This document shows, in pieces, positions 1 to 8,994 of a stretch of 64,000 nt of DNA. The first letter of the stretch is position 1, and every line of letters starts with the position of its first letter. Source of the stretch: Amnibacterium kyonggiense (GTDB taxonomy: Bacteria; Actinomycetota; Actinomycetes; Actinomycetales; Microbacteriaceae); NCBI RefSeq assembly GCF_004364555.1, contig NZ_SOAM01000003.1, positions 186,001-250,000 of the forward strand, written 5' to 3'. The notes under the pieces were generated by a model. It saw only the letters and a list, made by a program, of their open reading frames with translations, was not told the DNA's origin and did not search any database. Position numbers and translations under genes: made by a program.

Positions 1-934
1 GCTGCTGCAGCGCCTCCGTCGAGGTGATGCCGATGAAGCCGACGGTCCGCGTGCGGATCCTCCCGCCGGCGTCCTTCTGCACGACGCCGGCGTCGTTCGT
101 CACCGGGATCGTGTTCGTCGCGGGGGTGATCGCGATGCGCTCGGTGCCGCCCGCCTTCGCCGCGACCGTGAGCTCGATCCGCTTCCCGGCCGACGTCCGG
201 ATGATCCCGGTCACGTCGTCCCACGTCTGCACGGGCCTGCCGTCGATCGCCGTGATGCGGTCGCCGGGCTTCAACGCGGTGCCGGCGGCGGGCGCGGCCT
301 GATCGGACGGCGTGCAGGTGGTCCGCGTCTGCGTGGCCGGCACGATGCACTGCGAGATCGACGCGACGGTGGTCGTCGGCGTGAGCACGCCGAACCCCAT
401 GAGCAGGATGCCGGTGAAGAGCACCCCGAGGATCAGGTTGACCGTCGGCCCGCCGAGCATGATCACGACGCGCTTCCAGACCGCGAGGCGGTAGAAGGCG
501 CGGTGCTCCTCCCCCGGCTGGATCTGGTCCTGGCTCGTGTCGCGCGCGTCCTGGACGAGCGTGTTGAAGAACCCGGTCGACGCGGTGCGGGCGCGGGACG
601 GCGCCTCGACCTCCTCGACCGCGCCCTCGACGGCCTCGCCCACGGTGGCCGGGGGGCGCCCCTCGAACAGCCGCCCGCGCCTGCCCGCCTTCGCCGGCGG
701 GAACATGCCGACCATCGAGATGTACCCGCCGAGCGGGATCGCCTTCAGGCCGTACTCGGTCTCGCCCCGGGTCCGCGACCACACGGTCCGGCCGAAGCCG
801 ATCATGTACTGCGTCACCCGGACGCCGAACAGCTTCGCGGGCACGAGGTGCCCGACCTCGTGCAGGCCGATGGAGAGGACCACGCCGACGGCGATCACGA
901 GGACCCCGGCGAGGTACAGCAGGGGCTCGTTCAC
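1..934 (-). CDS. rseP: M50 site-2 protease RseP, 3' end outside window
   Basis: Intramembrane zinc metalloprotease of the RseP/site-2 protease family, which cuts anti-sigma factors and other substrates inside the membrane. Only about the first 311 codons are present; the rest lies left of base 1. From the GTG at 934 the first membrane helix carries the zinc motif HEVGH at residues 25-29, as expected for the family. A second family segment, MLGGPTVNLILG, and a PDZ domain (around GTALKPGDRITAIDG) follow. It starts 90 bp after the dxr stop on the same strand, the common actinobacterial order. Family assignment is firm; the substrate is not visible from sequence. Confidence 0.9.
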   Translation of the reverse strand, partial: MNEPLLYLAGVLVIAVGVVLSIGLHEVGHLVPAKLFGVRVTQYMIGFGRTVWSRTRGETEYGLKAIPLGGYISMVGMFPPAKAGRRGRLFEGRPPATVGEAVEGAVEEVEAPSRARTASTGFFNTLVQDARDTSQDQIQPGEEHRAFYRLAVWKRVVIMLGGPTVNLILGVLFTGILLMGFGVLTPTTTVASISQCIVPATQTRTTCTPSDQAAPAAGTALKPGDRITAIDGRPVQTWDDVTGIIRTSAGKRIELTVAAKAGGTERIAITPATNTIPVTNDAGVVQKDAGGRIRTRTVGFIGITSTEALQQ

Positions 935-1024
935 GGCGGACAGGGTACGTCCAGCGCCGATCAGGACGACGCGACCCGGCCGGTGCTCCCCATGAACCCG
1001 CTGAGCATCGCCGATGCGGGCGGG

Positions 1025-2131
1025 TCAGGCGGCGGCGATGACCCGGTCGGCGGCCTCCCGGGCGAGGCGGTCGGCCTCGAGTACCGCGTCGAGGTCGACC
1101 TCCCCCGCCGGCTCGGGCACCGCGGCGAGCGCCGCCTCGATGACGGGCACGATGTCGAGGAAGGCGAGCCGGCCCGCGTGGAACGCGTTCACGGCCTGCT
1201 CGTTCGCGGCGTTGAACACGGCCGGCCGGGTGCCGCCCGCCGCGCCGACGACCTTCGCGAGCGCGACGGCCGGGAACGCGTCCTCGTCGAGCGGTTCGAA
1301 CGTCCACGACTGCGGGAGCGTCCAGTCGATCGGCGCCCCGACCCCCGGCACCCGGTGCGGCCAGTCGAGTCCGAGCGAGATCGGCAGCCGCATGTCCGGC
1401 GGCGACGCCTGCGCGATCGTCGCGCCGTCGACGAACTCGACCATCGAGTGCACGACCGATTGCGGGTGGACCACGACGTCGATCGCGGAGAACGGGACGT
1501 CGAACAGCAGGTGCGCCTCGATGACCTCGAGCCCCTTGTTCACGAGCGTCGCGGAGTTCGTGGTGACCATGAGGCCCATGTCCCAGGTGGGGTGCGCGAG
1601 CGCCTGCGCGGGCGTCACCGCCCTCAGCTCTTCCCTCCGCTTCCCGCGGAACGGGCCGCCCGAGGCGGTGACGACCAGCCGGCGGACCTCGCCGTGCGAG
1701 CCGGAGGCGAGGCACTGGGCGATCGCGGAGTGCTCGCTGTCGACCGGGACGACCCGGCCGGGCGCCATCATCGGCTTCACCACGGGGCCGCCGATGATCA
1801 GCGACTCCTTGTTGGCGAGCGCCAGCACCGCGTCCGTCTCGAGGGCGGCGATCGTCGGCCCGAGCCCCGCGGCGCCCGTGATGCCGTTGACCACCACGTC
1901 CGCCTCGACGTCGCGGACGAGCGCCTCCGCGTCCCGGCTCCCCTGCGCCAGCGCACGGACGCCGAAGCGCTCGGCCTGCTCGTCGAGCAGCGCGCGGTTC
2001 CGTCCCGCGGCGAGTCCGACGACCTCGAACCGGTCCGGGTTCGCGGCGACGACGTCGAGGGTCTGCGTGCCGATCGAGCCCGTCGACCCGAGCAGCAGCA
2101 CGCGGCGGCGACCGCGCGACCCGGCGCTCAC
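1025..2131 (-). CDS. dxr: 1-deoxy-D-xylulose 5-phosphate reductoisomerase
   Basis: Second enzyme of the MEP isoprenoid pathway: NADPH-dependent rearrangement and reduction of DXP to MEP in the cytoplasm. The 368-residue product has the Rossmann motif GSTGSIGT near residues 15-22, the metal-site segment ALANKESLI, the [13 protein letters not shown] segment and the C-terminal NEQAVNAF helix. The start is the GTG at 2131, whose GTGA overlaps the stop of the OsmC-like gene upstream, so the two are probably translationally coupled. An in-frame opening continues further upstream but reads through the OsmC gene and is not used. Length and motifs are normal for the family. Confidence 0.95.
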   Translation of the reverse strand: MSAGSRGRRRVLLLGSTGSIGTQTLDVVAANPDRFEVVGLAAGRNRALLDEQAERFGVRALAQGSRDAEALVRDVEADVVVNGITGAAGLGPTIAALETDAVLALANKESLIIGGPVVKPMMAPGRVVPVDSEHSAIAQCLASGSHGEVRRLVVTASGGPFRGKRREELRAVTPAQALAHPTWDMGLMVTTNSATLVNKGLEVIEAHLLFDVPFSAIDVVVHPQSVVHSMVEFVDGATIAQASPPDMRLPISLGLDWPHRVPGVGAPIDWTLPQSWTFEPLDEDAFPAVALAKVVGAAGGTRPAVFNAANEQAVNAFHAGRLAFLDIVPVIEAALAAVPEPAGEVDLDAVLEADRLAREAADRVIAAA

Positions 2132-2592
2132 GGCTGCACCGGCGCGTGGTGGACGGGGAAGTTCACGGAGTTCGCGATGAAGCAGAGCCGGTTCGCCTCC
2201 GCGTGGAGGGAGTCGGCGAGCTCCCTCTGCGACTCGTCCGCCAGGACCACGCGCGGGTGCAGGTCGACCCGGGTGAAGTGCCCGGCGTCGTCGTCGGTCA
2301 CGACCATCGAGCCCGTCGCCTCGACGGTGTAGCCCGTCACGACGACCCCGTGCTTGACGGCGACGTGCAGGTAGGACAGCAGGTGGCACTCGCTGAGGGC
2401 GGCGAGGAGCAGCTCCTCCGGGTTCCACCGGTCGGCGTCGCCGCGGAAGGGGCGGTCCGCGCTCGCGAGGAGGTCGGGCTTGCCGCCGATCCGCAGCACG
2501 ACGTTCCGGCCGTAGTCGCGGTACCCGCTCGTGCCGGAGCCGGCGTTCCCGGTCCATTCCGCGCTCAGCGCGTACGCGTGCTGCGATGCCAC
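2128..2592 (-). CDS. OsmC-family peroxiredoxin-like protein
   Basis: OsmC/Ohr-like thiol protein (154 aa), a family that reduces organic and fatty-acid hydroperoxides in the cytoplasm. The two family cysteines are present, in [11 protein letters not shown] and in [12 protein letters not shown]. The N-terminal half contains the substrate-pocket segment [13 protein letters not shown]. The start is the GTG at 2592 ([10 protein letters not shown]); the open frame continues upstream but loses protein-like composition. It is coupled by a GTGA overlap to dxr. It looks closer to the general OsmC branch (YhfA-like) than to classical Ohr, but that distinction is inference. Confidence 0.87.
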   Translation of the reverse strand: MASQHAYALSAEWTGNAGSGTSGYRDYGRNVVLRIGGKPDLLASADRPFRGDADRWNPEELLLAALSECHLLSYLHVAVKHGVVVTGYTVEATGSMVVTDDDAGHFTRVDLHPRVVLADESQRELADSLHAEANRLCFIANSVNFPVHHAPVQP

Positions 2593-2606
2593 CCGTCGAG
2601 CGTAGG

Positions 2607-2933
2607 TCAGCGCTGCCGCAGGGTCGGCGGCGCCGGGTTCGGGAGGTCCCAGAGGCGGCGCGGTCCATCGATCGCGCCGAAGTCCTCCAGCTTCACCCGC
2701 ACCCGCTCGGGCCCGACCTCGACGATGCGGACCGGCTGCACCGAGCCGTCCTCGGTCTCGAGCTCCCAGCGCTCGGCGAGGTAGCCGAGGCCGAGCTCCT
2801 CGAGCGCCGCCTCCGCCTCGGCGAGGTCGGTCGTGCCCGTCACGCGGCGGCCGAGCCGGTCGAGCGCGACCCACCCGTCGCCGTGCCGCTCGATCCGGCC
2901 GAGCAGCTCGCCGTCGTCCCTGATGTGGTCCAC
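2607..2933 (-). CDS. conserved hypothetical protein, 108 aa
   Basis: Small acidic protein with no domain I recognise. The product begins [18 protein letters not shown] and is rich in charged residues with alternating hydrophobic positions, suggesting a small alpha/beta fold; no signal peptide, membrane segment or cysteines are seen. The GTG at 2933 is the only in-frame start between the FKBP stop (2951) and the conserved part. It sits between the FKBP lipoprotein and the OsmC gene on the same strand with gaps of about 15 bp, so it is probably in one transcript with them. Function unknown. Confidence 0.6.
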   Translation of the reverse strand: MDHIRDDGELLGRIERHGDGWVALDRLGRRVTGTTDLAEAEAALEELGLGYLAERWELETEDGSVQPVRIVEVGPERVRVKLEDFGAIDGPRRLWDLPNPAPPTLRQR

Positions 2934-2950
2934 GACCCCATCGTGGACCG

Positions 2951-3976
2951 TCAGCCGCGGGAGTCGGCGAGGATGTCGATGACGAACACCATGGTGTCGG
3001 TGCCCTTGATCGTCCCGTCCTGGCTGCCGGTCGTGCCGTAGCCGTCCTTCGGCGGGATGATCGCGACCACCTGCGAGCCGACCTTCTGCCCGACGAGCGC
3101 GTCGCCGAAGCCCTTCACGACCTGCGTCGTGGCGAACGTGGTCGGGCTCTTGCCCCACGACTGGTCGAAGATCTCGCCCGTCCGCCACAGCACACCCTGG
3201 TACTGCACGGTCACGGAGTCGCCGCTCTTCACCGTCTGCCCGGTGCCGACCTTGCTCGCCGCGATCTTCAGCTCCTTCGGCGGATCGGTCGCGGGGATCT
3301 TCACGGTCGGCGCGCCGTTCGCGGCGAGGGTCACCTTCGGGAATCCGGACGGCAGCGCCTTCGCGGCGCCGGTCGCCTTCGTCGGCGAGTGGCCGTAGAT
3401 CTTCGCGACGAACACGATCGAGTCGCCGCCGGCGACCCCGATCTGCTCCGAGCCCGCGGTGCCGAAGGCCTTCGACGCCGGGATGACGGTCGCGACGAGG
3501 TCGCCCTCCTTCGCGCAGACGACCGCCTCCGCGAAGCCCGGGAGCACCTGCGCCCCGTCGACGGGGAAGACCTGCCTGCTGCTCGAGGACCAGCCGCGGC
3601 TGTCGATCTCCTTGCCGCTCTTCGCGTCGTACATGGAGTAGGCGAGCGTGACGCTGTCGCCCTGCTTCGCCTCCGCGCCGCTGCCGGACTCGATCGTCGA
3701 GCGCTGCGTCGACGACACCGTGGTCGGCGTCGGGAAGGTCACCTTCGGCGCACCGCTCTTCGACGCCGTCACCTTCACGGCGTCGGAAGCGGACCCCGAG
3801 GCCGGGCACGCGAGCGGCGCGGTCGACGTCGCCGTCGACGCGGAGGCCGACGACGAGGGCGACGGGGACGCCTTCGGCGCGGCCGTCGAGCAGCCGGCGA
3901 GGAGGGCGATGCCGCTCATCGCCACGAGAGCGGGCAGGATCCGACGCGGAAGGTGCACCGGAGCATCCTCAGGCAT
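2951..3976 (-). CDS. FKBP-type peptidyl-prolyl isomerase lipoprotein, two domains
   Basis: Secreted, lipid-anchored prolyl isomerase (341 aa). The N terminus is a lipoprotein signal with lipobox LLAGC, followed by a Ser/Ala/Thr-rich linker. Two FKBP repeats follow: the first contains GDSVTLAYSMYDAKSGKE and GDLVATVIPASKAFGT, the second GDSVTVQYQGVLWRTGE, VVKGFGDALVGQKVGS and VVAIIPPKDGYGT. The second matches the catalytic FKBP pattern better; the first is more divergent and may serve binding. The ATG at 3976 has GAGGGG about nine bases upstream; a GTG at 3958 is an alternative that keeps the signal peptide. Divergent from gabT across about 50 bp. Confidence 0.9.
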   Translation of the reverse strand: MPEDAPVHLPRRILPALVAMSGIALLAGCSTAAPKASPSPSSSASASTATSTAPLACPASGSASDAVKVTASKSGAPKVTFPTPTTVSSTQRSTIESGSGAEAKQGDSVTLAYSMYDAKSGKEIDSRGWSSSSRQVFPVDGAQVLPGFAEAVVCAKEGDLVATVIPASKAFGTAGSEQIGVAGGDSIVFVAKIYGHSPTKATGAAKALPSGFPKVTLAANGAPTVKIPATDPPKELKIAASKVGTGQTVKSGDSVTVQYQGVLWRTGEIFDQSWGKSPTTFATTQVVKGFGDALVGQKVGSQVVAIIPPKDGYGTTGSQDGTIKGTDTMVFVIDILADSRG

Positions 3977-4011
3977 CCCGGGACCCCTCGAGTGCGGGAC
4001 ACCCGAGTTCT

Positions 4012-4017
4012 TAGACT
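4012..4017 (+). promoter_or_regulatory. -10 box of leaderless gabT promoter
   Basis: TAGACT lies exactly six bases before the GTG at 4024, the geometry expected if transcription begins on the start codon. No Shine-Dalgarno sequence is seen in front of either candidate start (4018 or 4024). The same spacing recurs at other genes in this window. Confidence 0.5.
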
Positions 4018-4023
4018 GTGCCC

Positions 4024-5382
4024 GTGACATCCGTACTGCCCTCGCCCACCGCCGACGACGCCTTCACCGGGCGGAGGATCGTGACGGAGGTGCCCGGACC
4101 GCGATCGCTCGCGCTGCACGAGCGCCGACTCGCCGCGGTGCCCGTCGGCGTCTCGAGCACGCTGCCCGTCTACATCACGCGCGCGCACGGCGCCGTGATC
4201 GAGGACGTCGACGGCAACCGCTTCCTCGACCTCGGTGCCGGCATCGGCGTGACGACGATCGGCCACACGGACGACGCCGTGGTGGCGGCGGCGAAGGCGC
4301 AGCTCGGCGACTTCCTCCACACGCTCTTCACGATCACGCCCTACGAGTCGTACGTGCAGGTCGCGGAGCTCGTCGCGGCGCGCACGCCCGGCGACTTCGC
4401 GAAGAAGACCGTCCTGGTCAACTCCGGCGCCGAGGCGGTCGAGAACGGCGTGAAGATCGCCCGCAAGGCCACCCGCCGCCGCGGCGTGGCCGTGCTCGAG
4501 CACGGGTACCACGGCCGCACGAGCCTCACGATGGCGATGAACTACAAGGCGATGCCGTACGGCGCCGGCTTCGGGCCCTTCCCCGGCGACGTCTACCACG
4601 CGCCCAGCTCCTACCCCTTCCGCGACGGCCTCACCGGCGAGGAGGCGGCCGCCCGCACGATCGGGTACCTGGAGAAGCACGTCGGCGCCGAGGACCTGGC
4701 GATCCTGGTCGTCGAGCCGATCCAGGGCGAGGGCGGGTTCCACACCCCCGCGGACGGCTACCTCGCCGCGCTGCAGCGCTGGGCGAACGCGAACGGCGTC
4801 GTCATCGCCGCGGACGAGATCCAGAGCGGCATGGGCCGCACGGGCGCCTGGTTCGCGAGCGAGCACTTCGGCTTCGTGCCGGACCTCGTGTTCTTCGCGA
4901 AGGGCATCGCGGGCGGTCTGCCCCTCGCCGGCGTCACCGGGCGCGCGGAGATCATGGACGCGGCACAGCCCGGCGGCCTGGGCGGCACCTTCGGCGGCAA
5001 CCCGGTCGCGGCCGCCGCGGCGGTCGCGGTGATCGAGCAGATCGAGCAGCAGGGCCTGCTGGCCGCGGGCCGCCGCATCGAGGCGCACCTCCGCCCGGCG
5101 CTCGAGGGGCTCGCCGAGGAGTTCGACGTGATCGGCGACGTGCGCGGTCGCGGCGCGATGCTGGCGATCGAGCTCGTCGAGTCCGGCACCCGGGACACCA
5201 CGAAGGTGCCGAACGCCGCCGCCGTCAAGCGCATCGCCGACTACGCCGCGCAGCACGGCGTGCTGATCCTCACCGCCGGCACGTGGGGCAACGTCATCCG
5301 CTTCCTGCCGAGCCTCGTCATCACGGACGAGCAGCTCGACGACGCGGTGTCCGTGCTGCGGGAGGCCCTCGCGCAGCTCTGA
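4024..5382 (+). CDS. gabT: 4-aminobutyrate--2-oxoglutarate transaminase
   Basis: Class III PLP aminotransferase (452 aa) that converts GABA plus 2-oxoglutarate to succinic semialdehyde plus glutamate. Visible features are the PLP phosphate-binding VNSGAEAVENGVKIAR, the carboxylate-binding region VVEPIQGEGGF, the Asp of AADEIQSGMGRTG, and the PLP lysine in FFAKGIAGGLPLAG. Substrate is inferred from close resemblance to actinobacterial GabT and from the putrescine/4-aminobutanal genes at 10-15 kb. GTG 4024 is preferred because TAGACT stands six bases before it; GTG 4018 is the alternative. The next gene along converges, separated by a palindromic region. Confidence 0.9.
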   Translation: MTSVLPSPTADDAFTGRRIVTEVPGPRSLALHERRLAAVPVGVSSTLPVYITRAHGAVIEDVDGNRFLDLGAGIGVTTIGHTDDAVVAAAKAQLGDFLHTLFTITPYESYVQVAELVAARTPGDFAKKTVLVNSGAEAVENGVKIARKATRRRGVAVLEHGYHGRTSLTMAMNYKAMPYGAGFGPFPGDVYHAPSSYPFRDGLTGEEAAARTIGYLEKHVGAEDLAILVVEPIQGEGGFHTPADGYLAALQRWANANGVVIAADEIQSGMGRTGAWFASEHFGFVPDLVFFAKGIAGGLPLAGVTGRAEIMDAAQPGGLGGTFGGNPVAAAAAVAVIEQIEQQGLLAAGRRIEAHLRPALEGLAEEFDVIGDVRGRGAMLAIELVESGTRDTTKVPNAAAVKRIADYAAQHGVLILTAGTWGNVIRFLPSLVITDEQLDDAVSVLREALAQL

Positions 5383-5395
5383 CGCACGCGCCCGG

Positions 5396-5502
5396 AGCAC
5401 GTCAGCAGGAACCCGCGAGCACGTCAGCAGGAACCAGGCGCTTCAGCAGGAAGGATCGTGCGATTCCTTCCTGCTGAGGGACGCGCTTCCTGCTGATGTG
5501 CT
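5396..5502. repeat. palindromic repeat cluster between convergent genes
   Basis: Between gabT and the FtsK-like gene lie three forward copies of CAGCAGGAA and two reverse copies. The core is a hairpin with 13-bp perfect arms (5443-5455 with 5465-5477, nine-base loop). An outer pair, 5418-5433 with 5487-5502, matches at all but one position. GAGCACGTCAGCAGGAACC occurs twice in tandem, 22 bp apart. Position between converging genes suggests a two-way terminator, but there is no T-run. A related element lies at 45678-45739. Confidence 0.65.
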
Positions 5503-5521
5503 CCCTCGCCGACCGGGCGGA

Positions 5522-8047
5522 TCAACGCGGAAGGCGGACGCGGTGAGGCGCCGCCTCGGGCGGCAGGAGGACCGCGTCGTCCGGTTGGCCGACGGGCGGC
5601 AGCACCGGCGCCGCACCGAGGAGCGTGCGGACCTCGGCGGCGCCGCAGCCGTCCACCACGACGGCTGCGGTCCGCCGCAGCGCGCCGAGCGCCCGCCACG
5701 CCGTCTGCCAGTCCGCCGGGGAGCCGATCACGGCCGACCGCGGGCCCGGCTCGACGTCGGGATCGACGTCCTGCGCGTCGAGCACCGCCCGGCCGGCGGC
5801 GGCGAGCTGCGCGGCGCGCAGCTTCGGCCTCGCCGACACGACGACGACCGGCCCGTCGGGCAGCGGCGGCGGGACGGCCACGGGTGCCGCCGGCACGACC
5901 GGCGCGAGCGCCAGCTGCACGCGGGCCCCGCCGCACCAGCCGCGGCCCGGACCGAGTCGGGACGTCCAGGTGCTGCGCGCACCGCCGAGCGCGAGGTGGT
6001 CGTCGAGCCCGAGCGCGAGCAGCACCGTCTCGTCGAAGAGCCCCGTCACCGCCCGGAGGGGCAGCCCGGCCCAGGCGGACGGGCCGCGGGCCGTGACGAC
6101 CGTCGGTGCGGCCGCCGGGTCGCGGAGGCGGGCGGCGAGGCGCTCGATCGCCGCGGAGCGATGCGCGTCGCCGAGCCGGTCGAGCAGGTGGTCGAGGTCG
6201 TCGACGAGCAGCGGCTCGCCCGACCGCTCGAGCCGGTCCCAGAGCTCGGCGGGGTCCGCGGCGACCGGCGCGGCCGCGAGCCCGGTCGCCGCCGCCGCGA
6301 GGGCGGTCGTGCGGCCGGACCCCGGGTCCCCCACGACGAGCAGGCGCGGCTGCGCGACGGGATCCCAGGCGAGCACCGGCTGGCGCTGCTCCTCCGGCAG
6401 GTCGGTCAGTCCGAGCGCCACGAGCGGCGCGGGCGGCGTCGGCAGCGCCGCGAGCGGCACCCGCGCCGGCAGCGGCGGCAGCCACGGCGCGGCCGCCCGC
6501 CGCTCCGGTGCGACGGCCGCCGCGGCGGCGACGGCTCGGCGGACGACCGCGTCCTGCACCCCGGCGACCCGGACCCGGACGGGCCGGTCGGTCACGAGGA
6601 CCGCGCCGCCGATCGGCTCCCGCCCGAGGTGCGCGGCGGCGTCCGTGCCCACGAGCGCGCGGCTGTCCGCCGGGTCGTGCACGCGGAGGGAGATCCGGAT
6701 CGGGCAGTTCGCGAGCACGTCGTCGCGGACGCTGCCCGCGGGCCGCTGGGTGCAGAGCACGAGGTGGACGCCGAGCGACCGGCCCCGCGCGGCGAGATCC
6801 GCGAAGAGCGCGGCGAGGTCCGGCGCCCGGTCGACGAGCGCGCGGTACTCGTCGACCACGACGACGAGCCGCGGCAGCCCGGTCGCGCTCACGTCCTGGG
6901 CGCCCGCATCGCGGACCGCCCGCTCCCGGCGCCGGAGCTCGGCGCCGAGGCTCGCGACCGCGCGCTCCGCCTCCTCCGCGTCCAGGTCCGTGACGACGCC
7001 CGCGACGTGCGGGAGGTGAGCGAGCGGATCGAAGGTCGCGCCGCCCTTGCAGTCGACGAGCAGCAGGACGAGCCGCTCGGGCGGGTGCGCGGCCGCGAGC
7101 GCCAGGATCCAGGCGGTGAGCAGTGCGCTCTTGCCGCTCCCCGTCGTCCCGCCGACCGCCGCGTGCGGCCCGTCGGCGACGAGGTCGAGGTCGATCGGAC
7201 CGTCGGGGCCGAGCAGGAAGCGGGCAGCGAGCCCGCCGGTCGCGGGCTCCGCGAGCAGGTCGCCGAGCGACGCCTCGCCGCCCCGGTCGACGGCCGTGGC
7301 GTGCGCCTCCCGGGTCAGGAGGGCGGGCCGGAACGCCCTGCCGGCGAGTCCCTCGGCCGGTCCGCTGGCGTGGACCACCCGCCCGGTGGCGTCGGCGGCG
7401 AGCTCGACGACGAGGTCGGCGCCGGCGCCGGCGGTCGACGCGAGCACGGCCGCTCCGGTCGCGCTGCCGGCGCCGCGGAGGCGCGCCACGCCCACTGCCC
7501 GCGCGAAGGCGTCGGCGAGCGGCGCGGGTCCCGCGACGGCGACGCCCGTGCCGGACGGGACGGTGAAGGGCGCATCGGGCAGCACGGCACCGGCCGCGAG
7601 CAGCGCCCGGCCGCGTTCGTCCACGGCGACGCCCGCGACCATCGGCGGACACGGGTCGTCGGCGGTGCCGAGCACGAGGCGCCCGGACGGCGGCCGGCCC
7701 GCCCACGCGGCCGGATCGGCCGCGAGCACCGCGGGCGACGGGTGCTCCGCGTGCGCTGCGACCACGGCGGCGGCGCGGCGCACCGCGAGCTCGCGCTCCA
7801 CCTCCCCGAGCGCAGCCGCCTGCGCGCCGTCGTCGCGCCGCCGGCGCCGACGCAGCTGGAGTCGGCCGTCGAGGACCGCCGCGATCGCGAGCACCGGGCT
7901 GAAGACCGCGAGCAGCAGGACCGTCGGCGTCCCGAGCACCACGAACAGGCCGACGGCGAGCACGACGGGCGCGATCACCCCGACGACGGGGAACGGCGGC
8001 GGATCGGGCGGCGCGGGCCTCGCCGGCAGCGCGAGTCGGTCGGTCAC
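5522..8047 (-). CDS. FtsK/SpoIIIE-type ATPase, EccC/YukB-like
   Basis: Membrane-anchored motor ATPase of 841 residues. Two hydrophobic segments near residues 16-55 (VVGVIAPVVLAVGLFVVLG and the following stretch) are followed by a basic patch, as in type VII secretion EccC/YukB. The first ATPase domain is complete: Walker A GTTGSGKSAL, DCKGG, Walker B LVVVVDEYRAL and CTQRPAGSV. A second, degenerate ATPase domain has VGDPGSGRTT with Arg where Walker A Lys is expected. Followed upstream by PP2C and FHA genes. No WXG100 gene, eccB or eccD is nearby, so it could also be a chromosome- or signalling-related FtsK paralogue. The start is uncertain: GTG 8047 preferred, ATG 8146 possible. Confidence 0.8.
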   Translation of the reverse strand: MTDRLALPARPAPPDPPPFPVVGVIAPVVLAVGLFVVLGTPTVLLLAVFSPVLAIAAVLDGRLQLRRRRRRDDGAQAAALGEVERELAVRRAAAVVAAHAEHPSPAVLAADPAAWAGRPPSGRLVLGTADDPCPPMVAGVAVDERGRALLAAGAVLPDAPFTVPSGTGVAVAGPAPLADAFARAVGVARLRGAGSATGAAVLASTAGAGADLVVELAADATGRVVHASGPAEGLAGRAFRPALLTREAHATAVDRGGEASLGDLLAEPATGGLAARFLLGPDGPIDLDLVADGPHAAVGGTTGSGKSALLTAWILALAAAHPPERLVLLLVDCKGGATFDPLAHLPHVAGVVTDLDAEEAERAVASLGAELRRRERAVRDAGAQDVSATGLPRLVVVVDEYRALVDRAPDLAALFADLAARGRSLGVHLVLCTQRPAGSVRDDVLANCPIRISLRVHDPADSRALVGTDAAAHLGREPIGGAVLVTDRPVRVRVAGVQDAVVRRAVAAAAAVAPERRAAAPWLPPLPARVPLAALPTPPAPLVALGLTDLPEEQRQPVLAWDPVAQPRLLVVGDPGSGRTTALAAAATGLAAAPVAADPAELWDRLERSGEPLLVDDLDHLLDRLGDAHRSAAIERLAARLRDPAAAPTVVTARGPSAWAGLPLRAVTGLFDETVLLALGLDDHLALGGARSTWTSRLGPGRGWCGGARVQLALAPVVPAAPVAVPPPLPDGPVVVVSARPKLRAAQLAAAGRAVLDAQDVDPDVEPGPRSAVIGSPADWQTAWRALGALRRTAAVVVDGCGAAEVRTLLGAAPVLPPVGQPDDAVLLPPEAAPHRVRLPR

Positions 8048-8156
8048 CCGGGCAGGGTGCCGCCTCCCCGCCCCCGCCGCACGCGACCGGCCTGTGGAGG
8101 GACGGCGCACCGGCCCTGCCCCCGGCTCCGCGGAAGCGGTGCGCATCCGGGAGGGA

Positions 8157-8951
8157 TCAGGAGCGGGCGGGCTCCAGCTCGACGACGTCGACGACCACGA
8201 CGGTCACGTTGTCCCGGCCGCCGGCCTCGAGCGCCTCGCGGACGAGGGCCTGCGCGGTCGCCTCGGCGGGCGACCCGGCGGAGACGAGGGCCTGGATCCG
8301 CTCCTCGCCCACCTCCTTCGTCAGCCCGTCGGAGCAGGCGAGCATCCGCACGCCCGGCTCGACCGGCAGCATCCAGTAGTCGGGCATGGGCGGCTCGTTG
8401 AACCCGACCGCTCGGGTGATGACGTTGCTGTCCGGGTGCGTCTCCGCCTGGCTGCGCGTGATCGCACCGGCGTCCACGAGCTCCTGCACCACGGAGTGGT
8501 CGACGGTGACCTGCTCGAACTCGCCCTCGAACCAGCGGTACACCCGGGAGTCGCCGACGTTGAACACGGCGAAGTAGGGGTCGTCGCCGGACACCGTGAG
8601 CGCGACGCCGGTGACCGTGGTGCCCGCGCCGGTCAGCGCCGTCCCGTCGAGGTGCGCGATGTCGTGGGAGGCCTGCGCGAGCGCGAGCCCGATCGCCGCC
8701 GGGGTCACGAAGCCGTCCTTCGCGGCCGTCTGCAGCCGGTTCACCACGGCGTCGCTGGCCAGGTCGCCGGCAGCGTGACCGCCCATGCCGTCCGCGACGG
8801 CGAAGATCGGCGGGACGGCGATGTAGCTGTCCTCGTTCATCTGCCGGCGGTGGCCGACGTCGGTCGCGACGCCCCAGGAGAGGACCACCGCACCCGCGCC
8901 CTCGGGCAGCGCGATGCGGCGAGGGCCGCTGCTCGTTCCGATCTCCGTCAC
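8157..8951 (-). CDS. PP2C-family Ser/Thr protein phosphatase
   Basis: Metal-dependent protein phosphatase (264 aa) that removes phosphate from Ser/Thr in the cytoplasm. All metal-site motifs are visible: RRQMNEDSY, ADGMGGHAAGDLAS, NVGDSRVYR, the acidic LACSDGLTKEV and the C-terminal GGRDNVTVVVVDV. There is no membrane segment. The GTG at 8951 has AAGGAG about 12 bases upstream. It lies 43 bp after the FHA gene and before the FtsK-like ATPase on the same strand. No Ser/Thr kinase is encoded in the window, so the partner kinase is elsewhere. Confidence 0.92.
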   Translation of the reverse strand: MTEIGTSSGPRRIALPEGAGAVVLSWGVATDVGHRRQMNEDSYIAVPPIFAVADGMGGHAAGDLASDAVVNRLQTAAKDGFVTPAAIGLALAQASHDIAHLDGTALTGAGTTVTGVALTVSGDDPYFAVFNVGDSRVYRWFEGEFEQVTVDHSVVQELVDAGAITRSQAETHPDSNVITRAVGFNEPPMPDYWMLPVEPGVRMLACSDGLTKEVGEERIQALVSAGSPAEATAQALVREALEAGGRDNVTVVVVDVVELEPARS

Positions 8952-8994
8952 CGTGCGGCCTGCTCCTTCGCGGTCGGCCGCGACGTTCGGCCGG

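Noticed and set aside
503-2332. Long plus-strand open frame opposite dxr and rseP
   Set aside because: Arg/Asp/Gly-rich antisense translation typical of GC-rich genes; the minus strand carries clear dxr, OsmC and rseP motifs.
5522-8146. Upstream ATG 8146 as start of the FtsK-like ATPase
   Set aside because: Adds 33 low-complexity Arg/Ala residues and has no ribosome site; GTG 8047 has a -10-like hexamer six bases ahead. Not fully excluded.
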